A DNA stretch of 64,000 nucleotides. Source: Pseudoalteromonas luteoviolacea (GTDB lineage: Bacteria > Pseudomonadota > Gammaproteobacteria > Enterobacterales > Alteromonadaceae). The stretch is from assembly GCF_000814765.1 (NCBI RefSeq), contig NZ_JWIC01000007.1:62001-126000 (forward strand), written 5' to 3'. Shown in pieces: positions 46,323 to 56,949 of this stretch (the stretch's first letter is position 1; each line of letters begins with the position of its first letter). The notes below the pieces were generated by a model. It was not told the DNA's origin. It worked only from the letters and a program-made list of their open reading frames with translations, and did no database searches. The translations under genes and the position numbers were made by a program.

Positions 46323-47687
46323 TTAGTGTGCGTGTTCGCCTCCTTTTTCAATACCTAACCAAACTAAACGTTCTGGTGTAAAATCTAGCTCAATTTCAAC
46401 TTTTACTTCAGCTGTTTCAAGGTCATAGCCAATGACATGCTGTGCAGTTGAATCCGTTACGTAAGCAATGTTTTCAGCGCCAGAGAATGCAATGCTAAAT
46501 ACAGTACCTTCAGGGATTGCTGACAACTCATGCTCATGTACTTTAACTGAGTGTGCAATTTCCCAATGATGCTCATCACCTTCGGCGTGTTGTTCGAAAA
46601 TTGTTAAGACACCGGCTGTGTCTAATACAGCTGCATGAGAGCCGTCATAATTGAAGTTACCACCAGCAAATCTGTGGCTTTCTGTGACTGACCATTCAAT
46701 CTTTTCGATTTCGCCATGTTCAGCATCAACAACGACAAGCTCAGTACCTGCAACACCAATAAATTGGTGGCTACTTTCATGTCCAATTAAGTAACCGATG
46801 CGCTGGTTTTCAACAAAGCTTTCTGGGTTTGCAATTTTAGAAGCGACAAACTCTCCATTTTCTTCAGCGATAACGACAACACCGTCACCACAGGCAAAAG
46901 ACACATGCTCGTGGTTTTGCGCACTACCATGCAGCGCTGGACAAGTGACATCGAATACTTTTTCTTGGTCAAAGTGGCCGTCATGTTTGTGATAAACACC
47001 AATTTGTGTAGGCAGTGTAGACTCAGTTTGTGGATCGCGAATTGTACTGAATGTGTACTCGCCGCGAGACTGAGCTGCGCCGTGCATGTTTGTTTCGTAG
47101 TGAATTTCAGCGACTTTGTCTTTATCACCGCCAAGATAAGCTTCAGAGAAAACAACGACTTCTGCATTAACAGCATCATCGCCACTGCCATCGAAGAAAA
47201 TCGCAGTGCTGTGCTCGCCGTTAGTAACGTGCGCAGGTTTTACATGGTCAAAAGCAACATCGCTTAATGTAGGTGCTTCTTCATAAGGATGCATGTGGTC
47301 GCCATGATCCTCTTGCCAAATACCACCGTCTACAAATTCGACACGACCTTGCTCGGATTGAACTAAAATAGCGTAGCGGCTGTTTTCAGTTGCATATACT
47401 CTGCTTGCATAGTTACTAGAAGCAAGTTCACCTGCGACTTCTTTGTGCTCAATATCTAGAACATGTACAGAGTTTGACTCTGGAGAAGTTACCAATAAAC
47501 GACCAGCCTCACCAACTGAGTCGTGATCATGGTCATGTCCATCATGCGCGTGGTCGTCATGGCCTTTGTCTTGCTCAACAGGTTCTACGACTGGAGCATG
47601 TTCAATAATAGTTGTTTCTGTGTCACCACAAGCTGCTAGCAATGCTGTTGCAACTGCAACGGAGAGTAATTTGTGTGTGTGTTTCAT
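46323..47687 (-). CDS. AztD-like zinc metallochaperone lipoprotein
   Basis: The 454-residue protein has a lipoprotein signal with lipobox LAAC (Cys at about 20), a His/Asp-rich segment (HDDHAHDGHDHDHD, about 43-56) and then a seven-blade-like repeat domain of the AztD/WD40 type. It ends in GGEHAH. AztD proteins bind zinc in the periplasm and pass it to zinc ABC binding proteins. Two Zur-like boxes precede it. An anchored AztD variant is suggested here. It is not in a visible zinc-transporter operon. Confidence 0.78.
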   Translation of the reverse strand: MKHTHKLLSVAVATALLAACGDTETTIIEHAPVVEPVEQDKGHDDHAHDGHDHDHDSVGEAGRLLVTSPESNSVHVLDIEHKEVAGELASSNYASRVYATENSRYAILVQSEQGRVEFVDGGIWQEDHGDHMHPYEEAPTLSDVAFDHVKPAHVTNGEHSTAIFFDGSGDDAVNAEVVVFSEAYLGGDKDKVAEIHYETNMHGAAQSRGEYTFSTIRDPQTESTLPTQIGVYHKHDGHFDQEKVFDVTCPALHGSAQNHEHVSFACGDGVVVIAEENGEFVASKIANPESFVENQRIGYLIGHESSHQFIGVAGTELVVVDAEHGEIEKIEWSVTESHRFAGGNFNYDGSHAAVLDTAGVLTIFEQHAEGDEHHWEIAHSVKVHEHELSAIPEGTVFSIAFSGAENIAYVTDSTAQHVIGYDLETAEVKVEIELDFTPERLVWLGIEKGGEHAH

Positions 47688-47750
47688 ATTTCTTTCAATT
47701 ATTAGAGTATTTAAGTTGCAGGAAATGGGTAAATACGCCTGCTTTTATAA

Positions 47751-47765
47751 TGTTATAAAATAACA
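47751..47765. promoter_or_regulatory. Zur-like box (proximal)
   Basis: TGTTATAAAATAACA is a 15-base palindrome with the GTTAT/ATAAC arms of the Zur consensus, 64 bases upstream of the AztD-like start. Confidence 0.7.
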
Positions 47766-47776
47766 ATTTGAGATTA

Positions 47777-47791
47777 TGTTATACTATAACG
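47777..47791. promoter_or_regulatory. Zur-like box (distal)
   Basis: TGTTATACTATAACG keeps the GTTATA-TATAAC core of the Zur consensus. It lies 12 bases from the proximal box, suggesting paired binding. Confidence 0.7.
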
Positions 47792-47977
47792 TTGCTGTTG
47801 TGCAAGGCGCAATTGGCACTAATTTGAAAATTAGTCCCTAAAAGTGGATCTATGAGTATGTCGATTAAGGCAATTAACTTTGACTACTTAAAAGTGAGTC
47901 GATTTATAAGTTATCGATGTGATGTGTTTGCAAGGAACGCGTGAAAGAAGAGGTGAAGGCGGAGAGCCTGATCACAC

Positions 47978-48253
47978 TTATTCTGATAAAAATATGACTC
48001 TAACGGCAATGGCGATAAAAACGATAAGAACCAGAATTATTTCTATTTTGTGTACTAGCGATTTTGTTTTTTGGTTTTTCTTTTCATTTTTGTAGGCCAT
48101 TTTATACTCCTCATTAGGGTGGCGTTTTTCATAGGCAGCATTGGCTTTTTTGGCAAATTCGGAGCGTTTTTTTGGGCTTAAGTTTTGGTTCATCGCGTCT
48201 TGATAATCGACCACTTTACCCTTTGACACTCTCGCTCTGGGTGCGCTACACAT
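47978..48253 (-). CDS. Small membrane-tail protein, unknown function
   Basis: The 91-residue protein starts behind GAGG. It is basic and helical for about 65 residues and ends in one membrane helix (IEIILVLIVFIAIAVRVIF). It is probably tail-anchored in the inner membrane. No family was recognised. Confidence 0.55.
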   Translation of the reverse strand: MCSAPRARVSKGKVVDYQDAMNQNLSPKKRSEFAKKANAAYEKRHPNEEYKMAYKNEKKNQKTKSLVHKIEIILVLIVFIAIAVRVIFLSE

Positions 48254-48482
48254 AATTACCTCGGTTCGTTAGCTCCACGGCAATAACGTGCAATCATGCT
48301 CTGCCGAGTGAACTCCTCGCTACGACTTTTTAATTATAGTACTTTTAGATTGCCCTGTCGTTTATATTTTCTAAATAAATAAGATTTATGTCCGATAATA
48401 TAGGTAAGAGACTAAAACTTAAAGTTTAGAATATAGCTGTTTTGAGGCGAAACAAGGAATGAGCAGTATTGGGAGAACGCCT

Positions 48483-49481
48483 ATGTATAAAAGTATCATC
48501 CATATCTTATCAACCGCTGTTCTGGTGACTCTGTTGCTTGGGTGTGATGGCGTGAGTGAAAATCCAAAGCAGGCTTTCCATCAAGTCAGTGAAGTGCCAA
48601 TAGATCTTGGTGTGTTTTCATCACATGCCGACCTAGTTGCTTTCGTGGCTCAAGGCACATTGAACATTGCAAAGACCGATGGCAGTGGTGTTTTGGCTCA
48701 GTTTAAATTGAACGAGACCAAGGTAACAGATATTGCAATATCACAAGACAATCGGCTGTTAGCCGCAAGCTTCACAACGTATGTGGTGGTCTGGGATCTC
48801 GTCGACAAGGTGAGGTTAGGCCAATTCGATGTTTCAGGAGAGTCAGAATTTGCTAAAACGTCAAAGATAGCCATTTACGCAAACCCAATGCAGCTGTTAG
48901 TGGGGATGACTGATGGCACCATCAGTGTGATTGACTTTGAAAATAAACTGACTAAGCGAATTAAGTATCATGATGCCAGAGTGAGCTTTCTCGAATTAGG
49001 TACGCAGCGACAACTCATACTCAGTGCAGGACATGATGGTGTAGTGAATATTTTAAATGCGAGCACATTGCAGCCAACATTCGAGCACCGACTGTCAAAA
49101 CGTGTGACGAGTGTCGCCTATAATTTATCGCAAAATCTACTTTTTGCATCTGATGCGCTCAATGAGCAAATAATCCTCAGGCCTTTCTCATCAGAGCGGG
49201 CGTTAATTAAGCTTGCTTATCGCGAGCGATTCAGGTGGTTTCGCGCTGCTGCATTTAGTCCTGATGGTCAATACTTAGCAACTGGGTCTAGTAAGTCTTG
49301 GTGGACATTGTGGGATGTAAATACGGGGCAAGAAATTGACGCTTATGGCATTCAAGCGGCAACTTCTACGGCATTGATCGTTGATATGCACATCAATAGA
49401 GAGCGTAAACTGGTCACATTGAATAGCGATGGGATTATTGAATATTGGGATATCAATATCTTAAAAAATTTGACTAGGTAG
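48483..49481 (+). CDS. WD40-repeat lipoprotein
   Basis: The ATG at 48483 gives a lipoprotein signal with lipobox LLGC (Cys at about 21); an earlier ATG at 48459 is in frame but less suitable. The 332-residue protein has WD40-like blades (LLAASFTTYVVVWDL, LATGSSKSWWTLWDV, IIEYWDI). WD40 propellers are protein-interaction scaffolds. It is followed by a second, related gene that is frameshifted. Confidence 0.82.
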   Translation: MYKSIIHILSTAVLVTLLLGCDGVSENPKQAFHQVSEVPIDLGVFSSHADLVAFVAQGTLNIAKTDGSGVLAQFKLNETKVTDIAISQDNRLLAASFTTYVVVWDLVDKVRLGQFDVSGESEFAKTSKIAIYANPMQLLVGMTDGTISVIDFENKLTKRIKYHDARVSFLELGTQRQLILSAGHDGVVNILNASTLQPTFEHRLSKRVTSVAYNLSQNLLFASDALNEQIILRPFSSERALIKLAYRERFRWFRAAAFSPDGQYLATGSSKSWWTLWDVNTGQEIDAYGIQAATSTALIVDMHINRERKLVTLNSDGIIEYWDINILKNLTR

Positions 49482-49628
49482 TGGCGTAGACTTTGCTTAT
49501 TTTGCCTACAAATCTTGCTGCTCACTGGGCTGTATCAAAGAGAGCAGACAATACACTGTACAAAAAAGTAAAAGGCTATACTATTTGCACAGATTATTTA
49601 TTGCCCTTTAACTTAGAGAGCTAGAGCC

Positions 49629-50617
49629 ATGTTGTTTAGACTAATCCCATTTCTTTTAATGCTGTTTTTAACAGGTTGTGAGGATGAAATCTTATTGAGT
49701 AAAGGCACCATCAGTCAACTTGGAGATAAGGGCGTGCTTATCGGCCATTTTTCACAAGATGGCAGTAAGTTAGTTACTATAGATAGCACAAATACTCTAA
49801 CAGTCTGGGATAGCAAATCGATGACCGAGTTGTTTTCGGTTCCGAAGGATAAAATGCCTGAATTATCTCGGATGTTGTGTTGTCAAAAGATAATAACATG
49901 TTGATTGTTGTCGGTGATAATCAGCTTCAATTTTGGTCTTTGTCAACAGAAAAGCTAGTGACTAAAGTGAGCTTTACAGGGGTAAGTGGGTATGCGCATA
50001 TCACCTCGGTCTCTTTGTCACCTTTTATGGATAAAATAATCGTGGCCATGTCAGATGGCACGGTTAATATGGCTCATCTGCATACTCAGGTGAATAATCA
50101 GTTTGCCCCCCATAGCCGACCAGTCATGCATGTTGAATGGGATGATAAAGGGGAGTTGTTTTTAACTGCTGCGCAAGACGGAAAATTAGCACTTTGGCAA
50201 TTTGGTTCACCAGAGCCAGTCTTTACCAAAGAGTTTAACCACCGAGTTACGAGCTTAGCGGTGCGAAAAGACTTCTCTGAGTTTTTTGTATCGGATGCGT
50301 TAGACAATCAGGTTATTGCATCGCTCATTGATGGAGCAGATAAAAGTGAACTTAAGTACATGGCGCGTTTTAAGGTATTTCGCAAGGCGTTATTTATTGA
50401 GAAAAGCCGTCTATTGGCAACCTCTTCATCTAAATCTCAGCTGACAATATGGGATACGCAAAGTGGTAATGAGTTAGGTACATGGCAGATTAATACGGTG
50501 AGTTCAGGTGCGACGATTGTTGATATGTATGCACCGACTAAAGAAAAGCTGGTGACTTTAAGTAGCGATGGATTGTTGGAAGAGTGGGCATTAAATATGT
50601 TGGCCAACAGAAAGTGA
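49629..50617 (+). pseudogene. WD40-repeat lipoprotein paralog, frameshifted
   Basis: The first frame runs from the ATG at 49629 with lipobox LTGC (Cys at about 17) to TLTVWDSKSMTEL and breaks after KDKMPE. The second frame continues ISDVVLSKDNNMLIVVG to the stop at 50617. One base added near 49864 (tta to ttaa) restores one protein of about 330 residues. The WD40 blades and final SGATIVDMYAPTKEKLVTL line up with the upstream gene, showing tandem duplication. Confidence 0.8.
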
Positions 50618-50671
50618 CTTAAATCTCCCACTGGGTTGACGTTTAAATTTATGTAATTTAGGTACGGTAAA

Positions 50672-51844
50672 ATGAACAGATGGATTTTGTTTTTACTAAT
50701 TTATTCTGGTTGTGTGGCGTCAATGTCAACACAGCTTGATGTAAATCAGTGTGATAGGTATGCCTCGGAGCTGGTGTTTCTGCAAAACAACAGCAATTTG
50801 ACAGGCTCAGAGCAAGCTCGTATCACACGATTGCTAGAGCGGGTAGCGCATTATTGCCAATCGCCTTCAGACATTGAGCGCACATCTGCTGAAATACATG
50901 CACGTCAGCCAGTATATGGAATCAGTCAGTTTAAAGACCCCAAGGTATACCAACAATGGCAGGCCTTTTTTCAAAAGCCCATTATATGTCATCACGGTGA
51001 GCAGAACTTTCAAAGTGCGGTTAAATGCGCGGAGCAAGTTGCCAAACAAAGGCAAGCTTTTGAAGCCCAGTTGGCCAAAAAGAATCGACAAAATGAACAT
51101 AATAGGCGAACTCGGATTGTTACGACGACGCCTGTTATGTCTGAATCAGTTGCTTCTGTGAATACAATCGATCCAGCTCAATATAAAACTCGTCATTCTC
51201 CCTCCTTAGATATTAATCAAGAACCTGAGCACTTTGCACGATTTGGGTTTTGGCTAAGCATTGTTTTATGCGGTTATGTTTTAATTGAGCTTGGAAAACG
51301 CGCTTTTAATCATACCTCCTGTGCGTCATATAAAACCAAAAAAAGAGGTTTTAGACGTACTTACGATGCGCTTAGCAGCAAACTAGATAAAAAAAAGTAT
51401 ATTATTGTTCCACGTAGTATGAGCCCGCTCTTGCAAGAATTAGATATTGATGGGGTGGTACTGTCACCGTTTGGCATTTTTACATGTGTGTGCATACATC
51501 ATGAAGGGGACATTGAGGCCAATATAAGTGGTGAAATGTGGCACGCAAGCAAAGAGGGGAGTTCACAGTTTTTCTTAAATCCATTGAATGCATCAAAAAT
51601 ACGTGCAAGTAAACTTGCCGATTGCATTGGTGCGAGCTGCGGCGTAAGGGACATTGTGACATTTAATAATGGTGTGCGCTTTTATCCTGGACGGCCCGCA
51701 AATTGTTTTGATAATTCGCAGGTCCCCATTGAAGTCATGCGTTACACACAATGCATATTCAGTCACGAACAACTGCGTTACTTCGAGCAAGGTTTGTACG
51801 CTGCAAGCCATGGGCTGAACCAATCACGACAAACAGCAAGTTAG
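50672..51844 (+). CDS. NERD-domain membrane protein
   Basis: The 390-residue protein has a signal-like N-terminus (MNRWILFLLIYSGCVAS), a Cys-containing helical domain (to about 160), one membrane helix at about 192-209 (GFWLSIVLCGYVLIELG) and a NERD domain at about 230-320 (DIDGVVLSPFGIFTC, GDIEANISGEMWH, LNPLNASKIRASKLADCIG). NERD (nuclease-related) domains are predicted to act on DNA or RNA. The C-terminus is cytosolic. The link to the preceding WD40 lipoproteins is only positional. Confidence 0.72.
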   Translation: MNRWILFLLIYSGCVASMSTQLDVNQCDRYASELVFLQNNSNLTGSEQARITRLLERVAHYCQSPSDIERTSAEIHARQPVYGISQFKDPKVYQQWQAFFQKPIICHHGEQNFQSAVKCAEQVAKQRQAFEAQLAKKNRQNEHNRRTRIVTTTPVMSESVASVNTIDPAQYKTRHSPSLDINQEPEHFARFGFWLSIVLCGYVLIELGKRAFNHTSCASYKTKKRGFRRTYDALSSKLDKKKYIIVPRSMSPLLQELDIDGVVLSPFGIFTCVCIHHEGDIEANISGEMWHASKEGSSQFFLNPLNASKIRASKLADCIGASCGVRDIVTFNNGVRFYPGRPANCFDNSQVPIEVMRYTQCIFSHEQLRYFEQGLYAASHGLNQSRQTAS

Positions 51845-51991
51845 ATCATGCTTTTAGATGAAAAAAATAGTCTATTTATTTGCTAAATATTGTGATTTTT
51901 GATGCGTCTGAAATGAAATAGAGTTACAATTATCGTCCTTTATCATAAGGCACCCTCTAATTTATAGTTACAAAGGTTTCTCAAGTTTCGA

Positions 51992-52882
51992 ATGACCGAT
52001 CTTACAACTCATGAGGCTTCTCGGAAGCGCCTACTTATTGCGCTTGCATTAACTTGCACGTTTATGGTTATCCAGGTTATTGGTGCATACTTTGCCAATT
52101 CCTTAGCCGTGCTGGCTGACGCCGGGCACTTATTTGTACATAACAGTTCTTTGCTTATCGCATTGATAGCATCAAGCATTGCTGTAAAACTGGCAAAAAA
52201 CTTTAACGAAGGCTACAAAAAAGCAGAATACACTGGTGGACTCATTAACGGCGTATTATATGTCTCTATCGCTGTTATTATTCTATTAGAAGCGACGGAG
52301 CGCATTGAATTGCACTCTCAAGGTCACATTCATGAAGTGAATACATTTGTAATGTCTACCATTGCTGGTGTTGGATTTTTATTTCATGGGGTAGCTGCTT
52401 GGGTGTTATACAAAGGCCGTAAAGACAGCATCAATGTGTATGCCGTATTTTTACATTCCTTCTTTGATTTATTATCCACAATTTCTACCTTTATCGCAGG
52501 TATTCTCATTCATTTAACTGGCTGGAATATTATTGACGTTCTTTCAAGTATGTTAATTTCGAGTTTTGTGTTATTCACGGGTTTTAAAGTGATTAAATCT
52601 TGCTTGACCGGGCTACTAAGCAAAGATAGCGCGTTACCTAATGTGAATAAGCTTGAGCAGGCGATTGTGGATACAGAGCATGTTGAAAGCGTGCACAATG
52701 TGACGGTATCTAACACAGACGATGAATTAATTGTCGGTGCGCATATTGTATTAAAGCACCATTGTACTATTGAAATGCATGATGATGCATGTCGTTATCA
52801 AGTTGAAGCCCGCTTAAAACAGCTATTTTCAGTAGAAAAGTGTGTGCTTCAAATAGAAAGTCACGATTGTCCCCACCATTAA
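51992..52882 (+). CDS. Cation diffusion facilitator (zinc exporter-like)
   Basis: The 296-residue CDF protein has six membrane helices and a C-terminal cytosolic domain. Site residues: the second helix has AGHLFVHNSSLL, that is HxxxH where CDF zinc exporters have HxxxD; the fifth has LHSFFDLLSTIS, the normal HxxxD. It exports Zn2+ or a similar ion by antiport. The changed first site may alter metal preference. Confidence 0.87.
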   Translation: MTDLTTHEASRKRLLIALALTCTFMVIQVIGAYFANSLAVLADAGHLFVHNSSLLIALIASSIAVKLAKNFNEGYKKAEYTGGLINGVLYVSIAVIILLEATERIELHSQGHIHEVNTFVMSTIAGVGFLFHGVAAWVLYKGRKDSINVYAVFLHSFFDLLSTISTFIAGILIHLTGWNIIDVLSSMLISSFVLFTGFKVIKSCLTGLLSKDSALPNVNKLEQAIVDTEHVESVHNVTVSNTDDELIVGAHIVLKHHCTIEMHDDACRYQVEARLKQLFSVEKCVLQIESHDCPHH

Positions 52883-52940
52883 ACTTGGCAAATAACCAGC
52901 TTTCCTTTATTTTTTAATAGAATATAAAGAGGAGCTGGTA

Positions 52941-55718
52941 TTGCTGAATCAATTCGTTAAGTTACCCAAGGTAATTATTGCACTTTTTTTAGGAGTGGTT
53001 GGCGGGATCGCAAACCTACTGCCTATCTGGTTTTTAGATAGCTCCGAGTTTTTGTTTGGGCAGCTGTTTGTCATTTTGTGCTTACTTGCTTTAGGCTGGC
53101 GTTATGCAATCATTGCGGTGGGCATTGGCGCACTGTTCCTGTTATACCGATGGGGGCATTGCTGGGCTTCTCTTGTATTTTTATTCGAAATAGCGTGGCT
53201 GCAAATCTTTTGTATTCGTGCCAACAAACCGCTGTTTATTAGAGGGCTTGGTTACTGGGTGCTCTTTGGTGTGCCCATTTTATTTATTGTCGGTAAGTTT
53301 GTGCTTGGATTGACTTTACTGGTTATTTTCACCGCACTTGCCAAGTACCTGATTAATGCGGCGGTTTACCTTGCAATTGTCGACTTGATATCACTTTTTT
53401 TGTTCAAACGTGTTTGGCAAGCAAAAGCTTTGTATCAAATTCTCAACTACATGATCAGTCAATTGATTATATTGGTGGTACTGATCACGACGATAGTGCT
53501 TACAAATAGCCATTACAAGCGAATTGAGTACGAAGTCACCGCTCAACTGCAAGACGCATCTGGCAGTGCATTAAAACAAATAGATGATTACCTCGAAAGC
53601 TATCGTAGAGCCATTATGGTGGCTGCGCAGGATATTCAATCAGGCGTTGAAAAACAGCAGGTAATTAGACGGCTGGTAGAGACTTACCCTAACTTTCGAA
53701 CAGCGATTGTGGCTGATCACAGCGCGATGGTCACACACTTTTATCCTAAAGCCTTGAAAGTGAGTTTAGTGGGTGAAGTGCCTTCGGTGGCTGATCGTGA
53801 ATACTTTCTTCAAGCACCTTACTATCCTAACGGTTACGTGTCTGGAATATTTCAAGGTAGAGGGTTTGGTAATGATCCAGTGGTGGCGGTATCTGCTCCG
53901 CTATACGAAGAAGGGGAGTTCCAAGGCATTGTCGAGAGCTCACTCTACTTTGAGTCTTTTGAACAATTTATTCCTAGGGTGCTGGCGCAAAAAGGGCACT
54001 TACTGATTGTTGATCATGAAAATAACATCGTTTATAGCTCTTTAAAATCTGATTTCAATATTTTAGATAACATTGCAGATAAGCAATTAGATGAACTCAC
54101 AGAGACAACCGATCAAATCTATATCAGTAACAATCGAGATGTGTACTATAAGCAAAGTATGCAATCAGACATATTTCAGTGGCGTGTAATTAGCTTAATA
54201 GAGCGAAAACACGTTAACTTGGCGGTCGCTTCAGCGTGGATCCAGTCATTTATTTTGGCTTTGTTTATCATTGCTATCAGCAGCTTTTTGGTGAATAGAA
54301 TGACGCGTGTTTTCACTAAACCCATTGTGGATTTAAGTCATAGTATAAACTCCTTTGACCCCAGCAAAAAACTGTCTGACGTCAATAATACGACAGATGG
54401 CAGTTGCTTAGAGGTGATTATTTTACAGCAGCAGTTTTCACAGTTGGCGTTTAAACTCTCGATGAGTTTCACTAAGTTAAATACAGCGAATGAAGAAAAT
54501 GCACAGCTTAATCGTAAGCTACAAGATTTTAATAAAACGCTCGAGTTGGAAGTGCGGCAAAAAACCGAGGAATTGATCACTGCACTTGAAAGTGCCAATC
54601 GCGCAAGCTCCGCAAAAAGTCAATTTTTGGCTAATATGAGCCATGAGATAAGGACACCGCTCAATGGCATTATTGGAATGTCCGAAGCGCTGATCCAGTC
54701 TGAGCAAGACGTTAAAGCAAAAGAGCAGTTAGATATTATTTATCAGTCAGCCCATAAACTGTTACTCATTCTAAATGACATTTTGGATTACTCGAAAATT
54801 GAAGCCGGGGCTTTGCATCTATCTCAACAAGACACTGATATTAAGAAGTTTGTCAGGGATATCTCTACATCATTTGAACAGTCAATCAAAAAGTCAAATG
54901 TCGAGTTTACCTATGTACTATCAGACACCGTCCCTGAAGTACTTATCATTGATGACTTACGTGTCGGACAGGTGATTAATAATCTATTGAGTAATGCAGG
55001 TAAGTTTACTGAAGAGGGCTTTATTCGTTTTGAAGTGAGCTATCACAATGAGCGGCTTACTTGCAGCATCAAAGATACTGGTGTGGGCATTTCAGAGGCA
55101 GCGCAAAAAGATTTGTTTGACGAATTTACACAAGCGGATTTGTCTACAACACGCAAATATGGTGGCACAGGACTTGGTTTGACAATTTGCAAGCGCTTGG
55201 TCTCACTGATGGAAGGAGAGCTGACGTTTACCTCTCAAGAGCATCAGGGCAGTGAGTTTTCAGTCGTGATCCCTGCAAAACGAGGCGGGCGAATAGAACG
55301 GTCTGTTCAAGACAGCGTTGGTATTCCAAACTTAGACGGTGTGCGCTTATTATTGGTTGAAGATAATCCAATAAACCAGATAGTTGCAATGCAAATGCTG
55401 GCAAAAACGGGAGGGGAAATCGTCAAGGCGCAGGACGGCATAGAGGCGCTAGATGCTCTAAGCGTTCAAAAATATGATGTGGTACTTATGGACTGTCAAA
55501 TGCCGAATATGGATGGGTTTGAGTGCACACGCGCCATACGCTCTCAGCCTGATGAATACGGCACGCCATATATTATCGCGATCACTGCTAACGCGTTCAG
55601 TGAAGATAGGGCAAAGTGCCTGCAAGTCGGCATGGATGACTTTGTTGCGAAGCCTATTGAGTCATCGGAGCTCTATCAATGTTTGATTAAGTGGCAAGTA
55701 CAACACTTGCAGAAATAG
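52941..55718 (+). CDS. Hybrid histidine kinase with membrane and dCache-type sensor
   Basis: A TTG start has a good GAGGAG ribosome site. The 925-residue protein has several membrane helices at about 5-200, a periplasmic dCache-like domain at about 205-415 ([26 protein letters not shown]), another helix at about 430-450, coiled coil, HisKA ([15 protein letters not shown], about 567-581), HATPase_c ([21 protein letters not shown]) and a receiver with [12 protein letters not shown]. The ligand is unknown, and no output regulator is adjacent. Confidence 0.9.
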   Translation: MLNQFVKLPKVIIALFLGVVGGIANLLPIWFLDSSEFLFGQLFVILCLLALGWRYAIIAVGIGALFLLYRWGHCWASLVFLFEIAWLQIFCIRANKPLFIRGLGYWVLFGVPILFIVGKFVLGLTLLVIFTALAKYLINAAVYLAIVDLISLFLFKRVWQAKALYQILNYMISQLIILVVLITTIVLTNSHYKRIEYEVTAQLQDASGSALKQIDDYLESYRRAIMVAAQDIQSGVEKQQVIRRLVETYPNFRTAIVADHSAMVTHFYPKALKVSLVGEVPSVADREYFLQAPYYPNGYVSGIFQGRGFGNDPVVAVSAPLYEEGEFQGIVESSLYFESFEQFIPRVLAQKGHLLIVDHENNIVYSSLKSDFNILDNIADKQLDELTETTDQIYISNNRDVYYKQSMQSDIFQWRVISLIERKHVNLAVASAWIQSFILALFIIAISSFLVNRMTRVFTKPIVDLSHSINSFDPSKKLSDVNNTTDGSCLEVIILQQQFSQLAFKLSMSFTKLNTANEENAQLNRKLQDFNKTLELEVRQKTEELITALESANRASSAKSQFLANMSHEIRTPLNGIIGMSEALIQSEQDVKAKEQLDIIYQSAHKLLLILNDILDYSKIEAGALHLSQQDTDIKKFVRDISTSFEQSIKKSNVEFTYVLSDTVPEVLIIDDLRVGQVINNLLSNAGKFTEEGFIRFEVSYHNERLTCSIKDTGVGISEAAQKDLFDEFTQADLSTTRKYGGTGLGLTICKRLVSLMEGELTFTSQEHQGSEFSVVIPAKRGGRIERSVQDSVGIPNLDGVRLLLVEDNPINQIVAMQMLAKTGGEIVKAQDGIEALDALSVQKYDVVLMDCQMPNMDGFECTRAIRSQPDEYGTPYIIAITANAFSEDRAKCLQVGMDDFVAKPIESSELYQCLIKWQVQHLQK

Positions 55719-56223
55719 CTAGACTCTTAATTTTTATCGTTTTCAGAGTTCTGTTTTTTACATTTGGTTAATTCATTATTTGTTTCAAAGCTTGAAATTT
55801 CTGTTTTTGGGAAGGAAATCAAAGGCTGTAATAATGAGGGCGTGTCAGTGATAAGTAGCAGGCATGTATATTTTATGTCGCTCATACAAGTCAGTGAAAT
55901 AGTATCATCATTTCGCTTTCAATCTGTCCAACACATTACTTCGATGCACATGAAACAGTCTTGATCTTTTTCAGAATTAAATAAACATGTGGATTTGAAC
56001 CCAGTAAATAGATAAAAATTAGGCTAGGCGCCATAGGTTGATTGAAATTTGCACTGTCATTTTACAGCTGAAGGCTTGAACCATTATAAAAAGTGAAATA
56101 AAACTCTTTATTGATCAATGCTATTAGTAACTATTCTCATTTTTATGCGTAAGTGAGTTGATAACTATTTTTGTTTAGATTAAACTTAGCCTCAGTTGAT
56201 GTAATTGAGATTGGTTTTCATTC
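55719..56223. other. Long intergenic region before bfd
   Basis: Five hundred AT-rich bases without a convincing gene. A weak Fur-like sequence (ACTATTCTCATTTTTAT, about 56129-56145) lies within 100 bases of bfd and could serve its promoter. Confidence 0.35.
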
Positions 56224-56418
56224 ATGTATATTTGTATCTGCCACGGAATAACAGACAAAAAAATAGCGCAGACGATAGATGACGGTGCTCGTTCTATGAG
56301 AGATCTTAGCAAAGAGCTAGGTGTTGGCACCCAATGCGGTAAATGTTGTAACTGTACTAAAAAGATATTGAATGAAAAGCTGATTGATATTGTTGATGTG
56401 ACTGAACAAGTTGCATAA
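56224..56418 (+). CDS. bfd: Bacterioferritin-associated ferredoxin
   Basis: The 64-residue protein has the four Cys of the Bfd [2Fe-2S] fold: MYICICHG at the start (Cys 4 and 6) and TQCGKCC at about 37-42. Bfd delivers electrons to bacterioferritin heme for release of stored iron. The convergent bacterioferritin genes next door confirm the call. Confidence 0.92.
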   Translation: MYICICHGITDKKIAQTIDDGARSMRDLSKELGVGTQCGKCCNCTKKILNEKLIDIVDVTEQVA

Positions 56419-56432
56419 AGAATTGAATAACG

Positions 56433-56461
56433 AAAAAGGCGCTGAATTAAGCGCCTTTTTT
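56433..56461. terminator. Intrinsic terminator between convergent bfd and bfr
   Basis: An eleven-base stem AAAAAGGCGCT / AGCGCCTTTTT with a six-base loop. T-rich sides in both directions suit both genes. Confidence 0.8.
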
Positions 56462-56473
56462 AATGGGAGTAAC

Positions 56474-56937
56474 TTACATTTGTGATTGTAAGTAGTTTTC
56501 TTTCCCATTGTTTTTAGTAACTGTTGCTGAGTTTCAAGCCAGTCTATTTGCTCTTCTTGCTCGCTTTGGATGTTGTCTAAAGCTTCACGGCTGATATAGT
56601 CTTGCTTTTCTTCACACAAAGCGATAGCAGCTTGCAAATCTTTTAAAGAGACTTCTTCAAAAGCATGGTTGGCAGCAATCATTTCAGGTACGTTCTCACC
56701 AATGTTTAAACGACCTAGGTCTTGTAGGTTAGGTAGGCCTTCCAAAAATAAAATACGCTCGATAAGTCTGTCCGCATTTTTCATTTTTTGGATCGACACT
56801 TTATAGTCTGCTTTATCCAGCTTCATAAAGCCGAAGTCTTTAAACATGCGAGCATGTAAAAAATACTGATTGATACCTACAAGTTCGTTTGCTAGAACTT
56901 TATTGAGTGCGATAATAACTTCTCTATTACCTTTCAT
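56474..56937 (-). CDS. bfr: Bacterioferritin heme-type subunit (end affected by a frameshift)
   Basis: The body is a normal bacterioferritin to about residue 146 (IDWLETQQQLLKTMGK). As read, the frame then runs on wrongly to 56317 over bfd. One base added to the GGGAAA run at 56501-56506 gives the family ending ENYLQSQM with a stop at 56474, which I use. It keeps the heme Met (IQKMKNADRL) but lacks ferroxidase residues: Lys and Asn replace Glu51 and His54, and Gln replaces His130. It should be the heme-binding beta-type partner of the next gene. Confidence 0.82.
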
Positions 56938-56949
56938 GTATTAGCCTTC

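Noticed and set aside
46787..47267. Open frames on both strands inside the zinc lipoprotein gene
   Set aside because: Shadows of the AztD-like reading frame; no ribosome sites.
55764..55964. 66-codon frame before bfd
   Set aside because: No ribosome site, no family, unremarkable composition.
56317..56473. Extended C-terminus of the heme-type bacterioferritin
   Set aside because: It overlaps bfd antisense and replaces the family ending, which appears in the next frame; explained by a one-base frameshift.
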